Shown here: one piece after another, positions 34,970 to 42,760 of the stretch
How the letters are laid out: every line of letters starts with the position of its first letter
Position numbering within the stretch: the stretch's first letter is position 1
Source of the DNA: an uncultured Clostridium sp.
GTDB lineage: Bacteria > Bacillota > Clostridia > Lachnospirales > Lachnospiraceae
Direction: 5' to 3'
Assembly: GCA_900549235.1 (NCBI GenBank)
Contig: URNT01000002.1
Coordinates: forward strand, 62,001-126,000
Length of the DNA stretch: 64,000 bases
Program-made: the position numbers and the translations under genes
Notes under the pieces: generated by a model
Databases searched by the model: none
Seen by the model: the letters and a program-made list of their open reading frames with translations, nothing else
What the model was told of the DNA's origin: nothing

Positions 34970-35977
34970 TTAATTAGCCTTCCCATCACTGAATGTGGAA
35001 GCAGTTTCGATTCTGATCATATACTGCTGTGAAAGGATCTCTGTAACTTTTAAGCCTTTCCATCCCACAGTAGCTCTCTGATTTAATGGATCTGCCGTTC
35101 CTGAACTTCCCAGCTGCTTGATAATAGTTTCTAATCCATGTCCCTCAACGGTCGTTGTGCCATATGCGTTATCCCCAAAAATAAGAGTGGAGTACACATC
35201 AATCTTCTGATTTCCATTTGCGGAATCCTCAGCTCCTGCTTTTGCGAAAATCTTAGCCTCGGTTGTCTCAATGAATCGAACCCCTTCAATCTCACCGATT
35301 TCGCCTTGATAAATGCGCTCTGGGTTTTTGTATTTTACAGCATCGATAAAACGTTCATCCTCTCGCAAATCATAAGAACAATCCGGGTGAATGATGGCGT
35401 AGTAATATCCGTTAATCTTCTTGGCATTCTGCTTCTTAAGGAAACGCACAGCCTGTTTGACTGCCTTGACCGTCAGCTTGTGATCCTTAGTCAGCGCTGC
35501 CCTCGATGTTACCTGACCCTCAGCATACTGCACATTGGTTCCCGCATTTAACACCTCCCTGCTAATTGTATCCATGGTTCTTCCTGCCTGACTTCCCAAA
35601 AGTTGGCTTGCTTCTACTACGTTGTTATCCATGGCAGTGAGTTTAAGCAGGTCAGATAGCGCCACATAGCCGCCATACTGTTTAACCGTTGCTTCCTGCT
35701 TGGTAACATTCAAAGTCTGTCCATCCGGTGTCACGCCCTCTGTCAAAGGCGTCAATGCTTTTGGCAGTTCATCATATTTTCTAAACTCAATAGTTTTACC
35801 CCCATTGAGCGGAATATTTCGTGTCTGCGCCCACTGATCATGCACCAACGCTGGCTGCGCATTTTCCAAAAGTGTTCTGTCATAAAATGTTTTCATCTCC
35901 ACGGACATACCATCTGCCGTAGTTACATTTTCTGGTGCTGCAAAAAGCTGCAGATTCAGCTTTAATGTATCATTCAT
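34970..35977 (-). CDS. N4-gp56-family major capsid protein
   Basis: Major head subunit, 335 residues. The body (FYDRTLLENAQPALVHDQWA; YGGYVALSDLLKLTAMDNNV; GYYYAIIHPDCSYDLRED) follows the N4 gp56-type capsid pattern with an HK97-like fold. The N-terminus, MNDTLKLNLQLFAAPENV, matches the N-terminal extension of Firmicute ribosomal protein L27, which the protease Prp removes after the Phe-Ala. Prp encoded three genes upstream is the likely processing enzyme, giving a mature chain starting near residue 14. The start is the ATG behind AAGGAGG, rather than the in-frame ATG eight codons earlier. Confidence 0.88.
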   Translation of the reverse strand: MNDTLKLNLQLFAAPENVTTADGMSVEMKTFYDRTLLENAQPALVHDQWAQTRNIPLNGGKTIEFRKYDELPKALTPLTEGVTPDGQTLNVTKQEATVKQYGGYVALSDLLKLTAMDNNVVEASQLLGSQAGRTMDTISREVLNAGTNVQYAEGQVTSRAALTKDHKLTVKAVKQAVRFLKKQNAKKINGYYYAIIHPDCSYDLREDERFIDAVKYKNPERIYQGEIGEIEGVRFIETTEAKIFAKAGAEDSANGNQKIDVYSTLIFGDNAYGTTTVEGHGLETIIKQLGSSGTADPLNQRATVGWKGLKVTEILSQQYMIRIETASTFSDGKAN

Positions 35978-35990
35978 TCCTATTTCCTCC

Positions 35991-36863
35991 TTAAATAACA
36001 ACCTCTTCTCCCCGTTTTACCCGTTCCAGTACCTTATGGAACTCTTCATCCGAAAGATTCCAGGCATTCATTTTTGTAGTATTCGCAGGACCCGATGCTC
36101 CATTTTCAGCCGGACGGCTGCTGCCGGATCGGATGTTATCAGCTACTTTCTTTTTGGTATTTTTCTCTGTCTGTGTTACAATTCCCTGGGTGATTTCATC
36201 AAAGTGCACCGCTTTATATGCACTTGTAATGTCGAATCCGGCCCCAAGCAGTTTAATAAACTGTGGATTATCACACTCTGTTTCCATATCAAACTTTGGG
36301 AATACCTGTTTACACACTTCCGCTTCCCTATCCCATCTGGCATATGTTTCATCACGCTGGCGAATCTGTTGTGCCCTCTGCCCAGCTTCTAAGATCTGTC
36401 GATTCTCTGCTTCAAGCTTACGCATATGCTTTACCTGGTCTACAGTCATATTCTCTTTCATTGCCTGTTCTTCCCAAAAGGAATTGTCAGCTTCAATTGC
36501 CTGCATGACTTTTTCTACATCGGCATTTTCAATCCCATAACGCATTCCAAGCAGTGACATAAGCGGTACATATGATTCCAGCTGTTTATGAAGCTGATGC
36601 TCATCTTTGAACCTACGGCTAATGTGTTCTTTGACATCTGCACCATATAAATCCCTGTATTTCTCCTTAAACTTTTCGTAATCCGCTCTACGCTCTTCCG
36701 GTGTCCTTTCCGGCTCATCAGGAACATCCTCTGCCACAGCGCTTCCAGTGGTGTTCTGGACATTTTCTCCCATTTGTTCCGCTGACTGTCCGGCATCTAC
36801 TGATACTCCGGCTCCATCTCCTCCTTCTCCCTCAAACAATCTAAGATCCAGTCTGATTTTCAT
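35991..36863 (-). CDS. scaffold protein
   Basis: A 290-residue, highly charged helical protein directly before the capsid gene, the usual scaffold position. The core (ERTPEERRADYEKFKEKYRD, MRKLEAENRQILEAGQRAQQ) is coiled coil, and the C-terminus (WNLSDEEFHKVLERVKRGEE) is a typical helix-loop-helix capsid-binding end. The N-terminus, MKIRLDLRLFEGEGGDG, also resembles the Prp cleavage motif of L27 (hydrophobic-x-Leu-x-x-Phe), predicting cutting after residue 11. The gene ends 14 bases before the capsid ATG. Confidence 0.82.
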   Translation of the reverse strand: MKIRLDLRLFEGEGGDGAGVSVDAGQSAEQMGENVQNTTGSAVAEDVPDEPERTPEERRADYEKFKEKYRDLYGADVKEHISRRFKDEHQLHKQLESYVPLMSLLGMRYGIENADVEKVMQAIEADNSFWEEQAMKENMTVDQVKHMRKLEAENRQILEAGQRAQQIRQRDETYARWDREAEVCKQVFPKFDMETECDNPQFIKLLGAGFDITSAYKAVHFDEITQGIVTQTEKNTKKKVADNIRSGSSRPAENGASGPANTTKMNAWNLSDEEFHKVLERVKRGEEVVI

Positions 36864-36936
36864 ATGTTTCTCCTTTCCTGCGGTCTCTCCCGCGCGTCTC
36901 CTTCATTCTACGGTCTTTCCCGCGCGTCTTGTTCAT
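36841..36936 (-). CDS. small basic ORF on tandem 30-base repeats
   Basis: A 31-residue frame, MNKTRGKDRRMKETRGRDRR followed by KGETYENQTGS, whose ATG overlaps the Prp stop (ATGA) and whose end overlaps the scaffold start. The first 20 residues are two copies of a 10-residue unit, encoded by tandem 30-base repeats at 36881-36910 and 36911-36940 (26 of 30 identical). It has no ribosome binding site of its own, so translation would be by coupling. It may be a real micro-protein or a spacer that happens to be open. Confidence 0.35.
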   Translation of the reverse strand: MNKTRGKDRRMKETRGRDRRKGETYENQTGS

Positions 36937-37301
36937 ACTATATCACACGCAAGATCAGTTTTCTCCCACCCCAAAATGAGGTAAGATGGATACGCCTGTT
37001 GAATAAGCTCAAAGCCAGTTTTGATAGTGTCTGTCATTTCTTCTACTCGTTCCTCCGCTCCTTGTTCAGCATCCACCTCCATATCTACAATTCCCGATTC
37101 GATGTGAATCCTTACAAGCTGTACGATTCCCTCTGCCTCCATATCCATGAAACGTTGCGCTGCGGTTTGCGTCAGTATAGATATGGCCGAACACACAATA
37201 TCATGACCTTCTTCAAGTCCATTTGCCCGTCCCCATCCCGCATGTCCTTCTGACCTCATTCTGAATTTTTCTGATGTTCTGCTTATATTTACGTTGGTCA
37301 T
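36933..37301 (-). CDS. prp: phage-encoded Prp-type cysteine protease
   Basis: A 122-residue protein matching the ribosomal-processing cysteine protease Prp. GHAGWG carries the catalytic His (His20) and GHDIVCSAISILTQT the catalytic Cys (Cys37); the C-terminal YPSYLIL strand is also typical. Chromosomal Prp removes the N-terminal extension of L27 at a LQ-F-F/A-type motif; the capsid and scaffold encoded downstream begin with that same motif, so this copy probably processes the prohead. It starts inside the portal stop (ATGA) and so is translated with it. It has a C-terminal extension (GWEKTDLACDIV) beyond the usual Prp end. Confidence 0.85.
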   Translation of the reverse strand: MTNVNISRTSEKFRMRSEGHAGWGRANGLEEGHDIVCSAISILTQTAAQRFMDMEAEGIVQLVRIHIESGIVDMEVDAEQGAEERVEEMTDTIKTGFELIQQAYPSYLILGWEKTDLACDIV

Positions 37302-39193
37302 TGCGCTACCTCCGTAGATTCCTGTACCCGTTTTCTCGCTTTTCCTGCTGTTCCTTCTCCTGAATCTACAGCCTGTCCTAGGTTATTTACTTTAACGTTC
37401 CGGCTATTTACATTTATATCTGTCATTGCTATTGCTCCCTGCCCCACCATTGCAGTTACCGCTTCCATTAGATCCGGCCTTCCGCTAAAATCGGAAACCA
37501 TACCTGCCAACTGCATGATGAGCTGCTTCATCTGCTGGATCTGTTGATACATTGTCCCGTTTTCTTCTATTGTTTTAAGCACTTCATCTTTCCGGTCAAA
37601 GTCCATCATAGAAATTACCGCCTTTGCCTGATCTGCAATCTGCGGATTAAATACTCCCATTCCAAAAAGTTCTTTCGCCAGTTCATTGGTCGCTATTCGG
37701 CTGTATGGGCTTGCCTTTTGAGCAGATATCTTAATATCAAATATCGGCTTTCGAACCATCAGCTCATTATCCAGCATAGGTACCTGTTCTTCCCCCAACA
37801 TACTGTTATCCAGCATAACATACTGAGCCGTTCCGTTGGGCTGAGTAATTCGATAACTCCTCGGAAGTGAATAAAACTGACGAATCAGTTCTACCACCAA
37901 TGTTATGACTTCAGCATGGGCAGTGTAGCTTGCTCTTATCATATCTCGGCTCAGCTTACTCCCAGCTTCCTGCAATGCCGCTATGGCAGATGCCGCAGTT
38001 ACTCCAGAGGCTGTAGATCCCTGTGAAAAGTCGCGGTTTCCACTGGTCTCCTTCAATTCTTCTATCTTCTGGGTGCGCATATTGATCACATATTCAGACA
38101 GCTGAGGAGGCTGAATCTGCCGCAAACGGGTTTCGTCAATATTACCCGCCACATGGACAATATCTTTTGACAGGTCTGTAAAATCACTTTCATTTATATT
38201 TACACCATCACTAGCAAAGTAACGGGGTCTATTCAATGCTGCTGCCTTTAAAATTACACCATCTAGTTTATCTATGTATTCCTGTGGATTGACCATTACA
38301 TCCAGATACCCAAATCCAGCTGGACTTCCCTTCTCAGGGAACATCACATCGAATACAAATGGATATTTCCCATGATCATACCATCCCCGCTGCTCATAAT
38401 CATGATCATTCTCAGACGCATAAAGTACCACCCCCGGAATGAACTTGCAGTAATGCAGAACTGTCCTTACGCCACCATCATCCAGCGAAACCCTGCGCTT
38501 ATAATACCAGTCAATTACCTGTACCTTTTTTGATGTATCTATCGTGTCCTCATGGATATACTCTGAATGGATCAGTTCCCCGGTTCCTTTGATTTCTTCC
38601 TGCACATGGGGATACATCTGTTTCAATAGGTCAATATCTATCAGATTAGTGGTAAAAAGATCCCTTGATTCCTGTATATCACGAATCCCCGGTTCCCAGT
38701 AAATATTCATGATATCCTGAACCTCTATGTCCACATCACCAAGTCCATTTTCTTTTTCCTTGTTCCAGAACACCCCATAAATAGCTGTGCCCGTTTTGGG
38801 CTTATCCCATGAACACAGACTATACGTTTTTTCAAAATTATTTTGCTCCAAAATCACAGGAACTACTTCCGAAAGGATTTTCGCCGCTTCTTCATCTGAT
38901 TCCTCCCTTGGAAGGATTGCTGGGCATGGATAATTGTCTATAAAGTCTGCGTGCTTATTGATCAGACTATTAAACAACCAAGCACTTATTGGTTTTGTAT
39001 CATTCTTATTTGTGCTCTCCGATGTGAAGCGCTCCCAATGTTTCTGTTTCCACCACTCCTCCGCATTGACAATACGCTTTTCCAAAGTCGATTTTCCACG
39101 CTTATACTCTTGAAGTCTTCCATATGCTTCATCAACATCCTTTTTCCCAATCTTCTGCTCTTTTATCCCAGCTATCTCTATTTTCTCTCCCAT
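37298..39193 (-). CDS. portal protein
   Basis: A 631-residue protein following the large terminase by 8 bases, in the standard portal position. Size and sequence (WWKQKHWERFTSEST; KPISAWLFNSLINKHADFID; IYGVFWNKEKENGLGDVDIE; YEQRGWYDHGKYPFVFDVMF) match podovirus-type portal/connector subunits (P22 gp1-like), which form the 12-subunit ring through which DNA is packaged and ejected. The C-terminal 100 residues are Gln/Met-rich (TMYQQIQQMKQLIMQLAGMV) and would form the barrel helices. It ends overlapping the Prp start. Confidence 0.85.
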   Translation of the reverse strand: MGEKIEIAGIKEQKIGKKDVDEAYGRLQEYKRGKSTLEKRIVNAEEWWKQKHWERFTSESTNKNDTKPISAWLFNSLINKHADFIDNYPCPAILPREESDEEAAKILSEVVPVILEQNNFEKTYSLCSWDKPKTGTAIYGVFWNKEKENGLGDVDIEVQDIMNIYWEPGIRDIQESRDLFTTNLIDIDLLKQMYPHVQEEIKGTGELIHSEYIHEDTIDTSKKVQVIDWYYKRRVSLDDGGVRTVLHYCKFIPGVVLYASENDHDYEQRGWYDHGKYPFVFDVMFPEKGSPAGFGYLDVMVNPQEYIDKLDGVILKAAALNRPRYFASDGVNINESDFTDLSKDIVHVAGNIDETRLRQIQPPQLSEYVINMRTQKIEELKETSGNRDFSQGSTASGVTAASAIAALQEAGSKLSRDMIRASYTAHAEVITLVVELIRQFYSLPRSYRITQPNGTAQYVMLDNSMLGEEQVPMLDNELMVRKPIFDIKISAQKASPYSRIATNELAKELFGMGVFNPQIADQAKAVISMMDFDRKDEVLKTIEENGTMYQQIQQMKQLIMQLAGMVSDFSGRPDLMEAVTAMVGQGAIAMTDINVNSRNVKVNNLGQAVDSGEGTAGKARKRVQESTEVAQ

Positions 39194-39201
39194 GGATCCT
39201 C

Positions 39202-40668
39202 CTATATCCTGATAAATTTATAAGTTCTCTGCCGTTCTTCTTTGTATAAATCCAGCGGATCCTCCAGAGGTGGTTTGCGTACTGTGTTTTCGCGTCTTGC
39301 AATCGGGTGATCCATAAGATAATAACGACATTCGTCATAAATATGATCTTCCTGTGTGGTATCAATATCCTCAACGTGTTTTTCGTCATATACCAGGGAC
39401 GGGATTGTTCTTATGAACCCTTTGCAGGTATTAAACACATAAAACAACGGATGCCCGTCCTTGTTAAATGCCAGACGGTAATGATACTGCATCTTTCCCG
39501 CAATCCGGTGGTTATCCCCCGGTTCCCAGTACACTCCCTGTTCTGCCATAATATCTGCAATGGATTTTCCCCTGTCTGAGGCAAAAATAGAAGGATCCGC
39601 AATTCCTGTGATCTTTCTCCCTTTCAGATTTTCGTCTGTTTCCTCGATCTCACGAATCATCCTTGCCTGTTCCGCTGGATCAAGTTTAAGGCCCACATTC
39701 GGCTCACCCTCCTTGCATCCATACAATTCCCGGATTCGGTATACACACCCTTCATAGTCCACAGCGTACCACCCTACAGAAAATGGTTTTGCATAACCGA
39801 AATCATAGCTACGCCCTACAATCCATCCATCAGGAATCTTAAAGGGTTCAATCACGTGGGTCCATTCCCTTGTATCATAATTCTCTGGATCATTGATCCA
39901 TTCCGTAAACACCTGTCCCATAAAGGAATCCCAGTCACCATACAGCAATGCTTTCTTTTCAGATTCTGACATCATAGCCAGTCCCACAACATAGTTTGGA
40001 TTGTTTTTCAGCAGAATTGGATTATCAAATACACTGCTGGGAATAAAAATCCGCTCATATGGGTGCTTTTCAACTTCTCCTCCGGGAACATGTATCTCTG
40101 TTTCTGCTATAATTGGCGTACCTGGAGGTGCCGGGGAAACAAAGCGTGCCTTCACCCATGCATGGCCCGGCCCTCCTGGATTTGCAGTAGACCGGATATA
40201 CGTCCTTAATCCCGGACCTGATGATCTGGTACGGGAAAACATATATTCATACTCTTCTTTTGCAAAATGGGTCAGTTCATCGAACCCGACAAAATCAAAA
40301 TGACGGCCTTGGTATTTCAGTCGGTCTTTTGTATGCTGCATGGACCCAAAATAGATCTTGGCACCGCTCGGAAAAGTCCATACATGGCTTGATTTATTGT
40401 AGGTTGCCTTAGGAAACGCTGCCCCATATAGTTCTTGGCTTCTGCTTATCAGGTCTTCCGTTTCAGGATATGTTTTTCGGAAGATAACCGCCCTGTAATG
40501 AGAGATATGGACTTGCCGTAAAGCTTCTACCAGAAGATAATCGCTCTTTCCTCCACCTGCAGCTCCGCCATATAATGCCTCAAACTCCATGTGAGACATC
40601 ATAAGGGACTGTTTTGGCAGCGGTTCCCACACAATATGCGGCGCTGTTTTATCCGTTTTCTTCCTCAT
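39202..40668 (-). CDS. terL: terminase large subunit
   Basis: DNA-packaging motor and nuclease, 488 residues. The N-terminal ATPase has Walker A GGAAGGGKSDYLLV and a Walker B-like FDFVGFDELTHFAKEE, followed by the coupling motif (SRTRSSGPGLRTYIRSTANP). The C-terminal RNase H-like nuclease begins GRSYDFGYAKPFSVGWYAVD, with Asp residues typical of the active site and a distal GIADPSIFASDRG. It overlaps the small subunit gene by 20 bases. It is intact, which supports a functional prophage. Confidence 0.95.
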   Translation of the reverse strand: MRKKTDKTAPHIVWEPLPKQSLMMSHMEFEALYGGAAGGGKSDYLLVEALRQVHISHYRAVIFRKTYPETEDLISRSQELYGAAFPKATYNKSSHVWTFPSGAKIYFGSMQHTKDRLKYQGRHFDFVGFDELTHFAKEEYEYMFSRTRSSGPGLRTYIRSTANPGGPGHAWVKARFVSPAPPGTPIIAETEIHVPGGEVEKHPYERIFIPSSVFDNPILLKNNPNYVVGLAMMSESEKKALLYGDWDSFMGQVFTEWINDPENYDTREWTHVIEPFKIPDGWIVGRSYDFGYAKPFSVGWYAVDYEGCVYRIRELYGCKEGEPNVGLKLDPAEQARMIREIEETDENLKGRKITGIADPSIFASDRGKSIADIMAEQGVYWEPGDNHRIAGKMQYHYRLAFNKDGHPLFYVFNTCKGFIRTIPSLVYDEKHVEDIDTTQEDHIYDECRYYLMDHPIARRENTVRKPPLEDPLDLYKEERQRTYKFIRI

Positions 40669-41167
40669 CCTTTATCATCTCCTTCAATTCTGTCACCTTA
40701 TCAGGGGTTAGTACAATAATGCCATTTCCGGTTTCTTCCGGTTCAGTGGACACACGTTCCTGCCATCTCTCAGGCATCCGATTTTTAGCATAGAATATAA
40801 TCGCCTTTATATCCGGCTTGATATACTCTGTTTCCTCTGCCAGTTCTATCTCCTCTTTTTCTGATATCTTCTTTCCAGAAGAATCATACTCTATTTTTCT
40901 AACCTTAAATGCTTTCTTTACGTTGACATGGAATCCTTGGGTCATATTATACAGACTGTGTTCCACCAGTCTATCAGAAAATTCTTCCCCTGTATTCAAT
41001 GCCTCTGCAATATTGGGGTATTTCTTTTTCCATTCTGACAAGGTTGACCTGCTTATCCCTATATGCTTTGCAATTTGTTCATCCGTAATTCCTGCCCTTG
41101 CCCATGCGCTCAGCACATTCAGATTCTCTTTCCGGTTCTCCCACTCTGTCCATTTCTGTCTCGCCAT
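40649..41167 (-). CDS. terS: terminase small subunit
   Basis: DNA-recognition subunit, 172 residues. The N-terminus carries a helix-turn-helix (AWARAGITDEQIAKHIGISRSTLSEWKKK) that would bind the packaging site, followed by a helical oligomerisation region (FSDRLVEHSLYNMTQGFHVN) and a C-terminal part (DIKAIIFYAKNRMPERWQER) typical of Firmicute TerS. GGTGGTGAT precedes the ATG. The non-coding stretch immediately upstream has repeated motifs that could be its binding site. Confidence 0.9.
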   Translation of the reverse strand: MARQKWTEWENRKENLNVLSAWARAGITDEQIAKHIGISRSTLSEWKKKYPNIAEALNTGEEFSDRLVEHSLYNMTQGFHVNVKKAFKVRKIEYDSSGKKISEKEEIELAEETEYIKPDIKAIIFYAKNRMPERWQERVSTEPEETGNGIIVLTPDKVTELKEMIKDEEENG

Positions 41168-41168
41168 A

Positions 41169-41225
41169 TCACCACCTCAATGTCATACTATCATATTTTC
41201 CCTCTGTTTTCTCCCACCCCAACAT
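41169..41225 (-). CDS. micro-ORF in front of terS
   Basis: An 18-codon frame, MLGWEKTEGKYDSMTLRW, ending two bases before the terS ATG. Its first six codons share a 16-base exact match (41207-41222 and 36959-36974) with the 3' end of the prp gene, where it encodes LGWEKT. It could be a leader peptide coupling translation to terS, or a fragment. No good ribosome binding site is seen. Confidence 0.3.
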   Translation of the reverse strand: MLGWEKTEGKYDSMTLRW

Positions 41226-41463
41226 TGTCCGATTTTGTAGGCTCTCTATACAGCCTCATGTTCTGTCCCTACTAACCTAACGCGCGCGCGTATGTGCGTA
41301 TGCGTAAGCCTGTCCGGTTCTGTCCACAAAAAAGCGGAGGTCTATATACGCTGAGCACTCCGTTACTTCTTTCATTGTCTTAAATTCTCAAAATATCCCT
41401 TCTTGACCAGATCCAGGGATCCATCTTCCACCTGGTGCACTATATATGAGCTTCTTTTATTTT
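41226..41463. other. non-coding region before terS: repeats and Z-DNA-like tract
   Basis: This stretch separates the packaging genes from the replication block. It has a 27-base perfectly alternating purine-pyrimidine tract at 41280-41306 (mainly CG/TG/TA steps), and CTGTCC at 41263, 41310 and 41320, with TTGTCC at 41225 and a further CTGTCC at 41146 inside terS. Position and iteration fit a packaging (pac/cos) site. I see no open frame. Confidence 0.45.
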
Positions 41464-41700
41464 TCATTCCTTCCCTTCCCTACCATAAATCCCCTCATAA
41501 TACGGGCAGTTTTCAAACATATCTTTGCAGAAGATATCACAGTAATCTTCTTTTTCTTTATGGCTCACAAATAAAAGCTGGTTTTTTACTTCAAACCCCA
41601 GCTTCTTCTCCATATTCTCACAGGTGATCGTTGCCATTTTCTTTTCATGCCTGGATTTTGTCACATAGTATGGACATTTTATTTGACTGTCATCTTGCAT
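41464..41700 (-). CDS. small Cys-rich phage protein
   Basis: A 78-residue protein starting MQDDSQIKCPYYVTKSRHEK, with five Cys residues arranged CPYY...CENM...YCDIFCKDMFENCPYY. This suggests a metal-binding or zinc-ribbon-like fold. The start overlaps the end of the Rep gene by 11 bases. It resembles the family of small transcription/regulatory proteins found before terS in Lachnospiraceae phages (possible late activator), but I cannot confirm the function. Confidence 0.6.
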   Translation of the reverse strand: MQDDSQIKCPYYVTKSRHEKKMATITCENMEKKLGFEVKNQLLFVSHKEKEDYCDIFCKDMFENCPYYEGIYGREGKE

Positions 41701-42634
41701 TTTTCCCCACCTCCGGCTTCTTGACATACTTTTTCGTACTCCTACAAGCGGCCTTTTTAGGGCCGTTGCCATGCTTAATAAGCCGTGCATATATATAAAA
41801 CAATGCCAGCTCCTTGTTATATTTAATTTCTACATCCAGAAATGTATAACCCGGATATGCTTTTTCCATCTCCTCCTTCATTGTTTCATGGGACTGTACC
41901 ATGTTATTCACTCGTCTTTTCCGAAACTTGCTGTAACTACGTGTAGGCTCAGGCGGCTTTTTCAAATTTTTGGATGCACACCATCTCTTAGTGCCGCGTG
42001 GGTTTTGGGTAATGTATGTAGCAAGACCAGTAATCAAGAAATTTTCATCCGGTTTAATCCGGCGTGTATTCTTCCGATCACATTTTTCCCACATTTCTTC
42101 CAGCTCATCCCGATCCATTCCTTCTCCCGTCAGCAGGATATGAAAATGAGGACGTACCTTCCCGTCAAATGCCAGAATGTAAATATATTTAATATTTCCT
42201 TTCCCGCTTTTTTTCCTGCGATAATTTATTTTTTTGATAAAATTACGAATGTCCTTACGTGCCTCTTCCATGTTGGCCGGCATACAATCATCATTCCAGC
42301 CAAATGTGGCCCAAATATCTCCCTCCCCAAAGTTGATACAGGCAAGACGGATACAGTACCTGCGTGAGTTCCTGTCATTTAAGTTCTTCTGTGATGGTTT
42401 ACTCTCCCGTTTCTTTATGGTCACAGGCATATCAGACTTATTTGCAAATGATGGGTAAATCTGAGATTCCAGCAGTTCATCTCCACTGATCAGGTTCTTT
42501 GCTCTGTTCGTGGTAGTCCGGTAGATGCAGCTCACCCTCTGCTCCTTAATCAGTTTTTCAATCTCCCACTCCTCAAGCTTTTCAACCTGTTCTCCAAATG
42601 CCTGCTCATAATCATAATCGTCATAATGTCTCAT
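41690..42634 (-). CDS. HUH-type rolling-circle replication protein
   Basis: A 314-residue protein with the HUH endonuclease motif in KVRPHFHILLTGEGMDRDEL (His-hydrophobic-His) and a candidate catalytic Tyr in ITGLATYITQNPRGTKRW. The preceding part (CIRLACINFGEGDIWATFGW, then RNFIKKINYRR) is the usual N-terminus of the replication-associated ORF2/G2P family. These proteins nick one strand and stay bound through Tyr to start rolling-circle replication. Such a Rep is typical of plasmids, ssDNA phages and integrative elements and uncommon as the initiator of a tailed phage. It lies next to a tyrosine recombinase and MobC. Confidence 0.8.
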   Translation of the reverse strand: MRHYDDYDYEQAFGEQVEKLEEWEIEKLIKEQRVSCIYRTTTNRAKNLISGDELLESQIYPSFANKSDMPVTIKKRESKPSQKNLNDRNSRRYCIRLACINFGEGDIWATFGWNDDCMPANMEEARKDIRNFIKKINYRRKKSGKGNIKYIYILAFDGKVRPHFHILLTGEGMDRDELEEMWEKCDRKNTRRIKPDENFLITGLATYITQNPRGTKRWCASKNLKKPPEPTRSYSKFRKRRVNNMVQSHETMKEEMEKAYPGYTFLDVEIKYNKELALFYIYARLIKHGNGPKKAACRSTKKYVKKPEVGKNAR

Positions 42635-42732
42635 GATGTATCCCTCATCAGTATCTAATATTTTTTAGCCTCTGCCACTTGTTAATACCCATTACAAGGA
42701 CGGTAAAGCAAATCTTTCTATTGGTTTTTTTT

Positions 42733-42756
42733 ACGGGATCCCCTTAAGGATCCCGT
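42733..42756. repeat. perfect inverted repeat near rep
   Basis: ACGGGATCC, a 6-base loop CCTTAA and GGATCCCGT. A T-run lies on the plus-strand left side, so on the minus strand the stem is followed by A residues; it is therefore not a standard terminator in either direction. Its place between the recombinase and the Rep gene makes an origin or recombinase site possible. Confidence 0.5.
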
Positions 42757-42760
42757 ATAT

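Noticed and set aside
42733..42756. Hairpin as a terminator for the tyrosine recombinase
   Set aside because: On the minus strand the stem is followed by A residues, not T residues; kept only as an inverted repeat.
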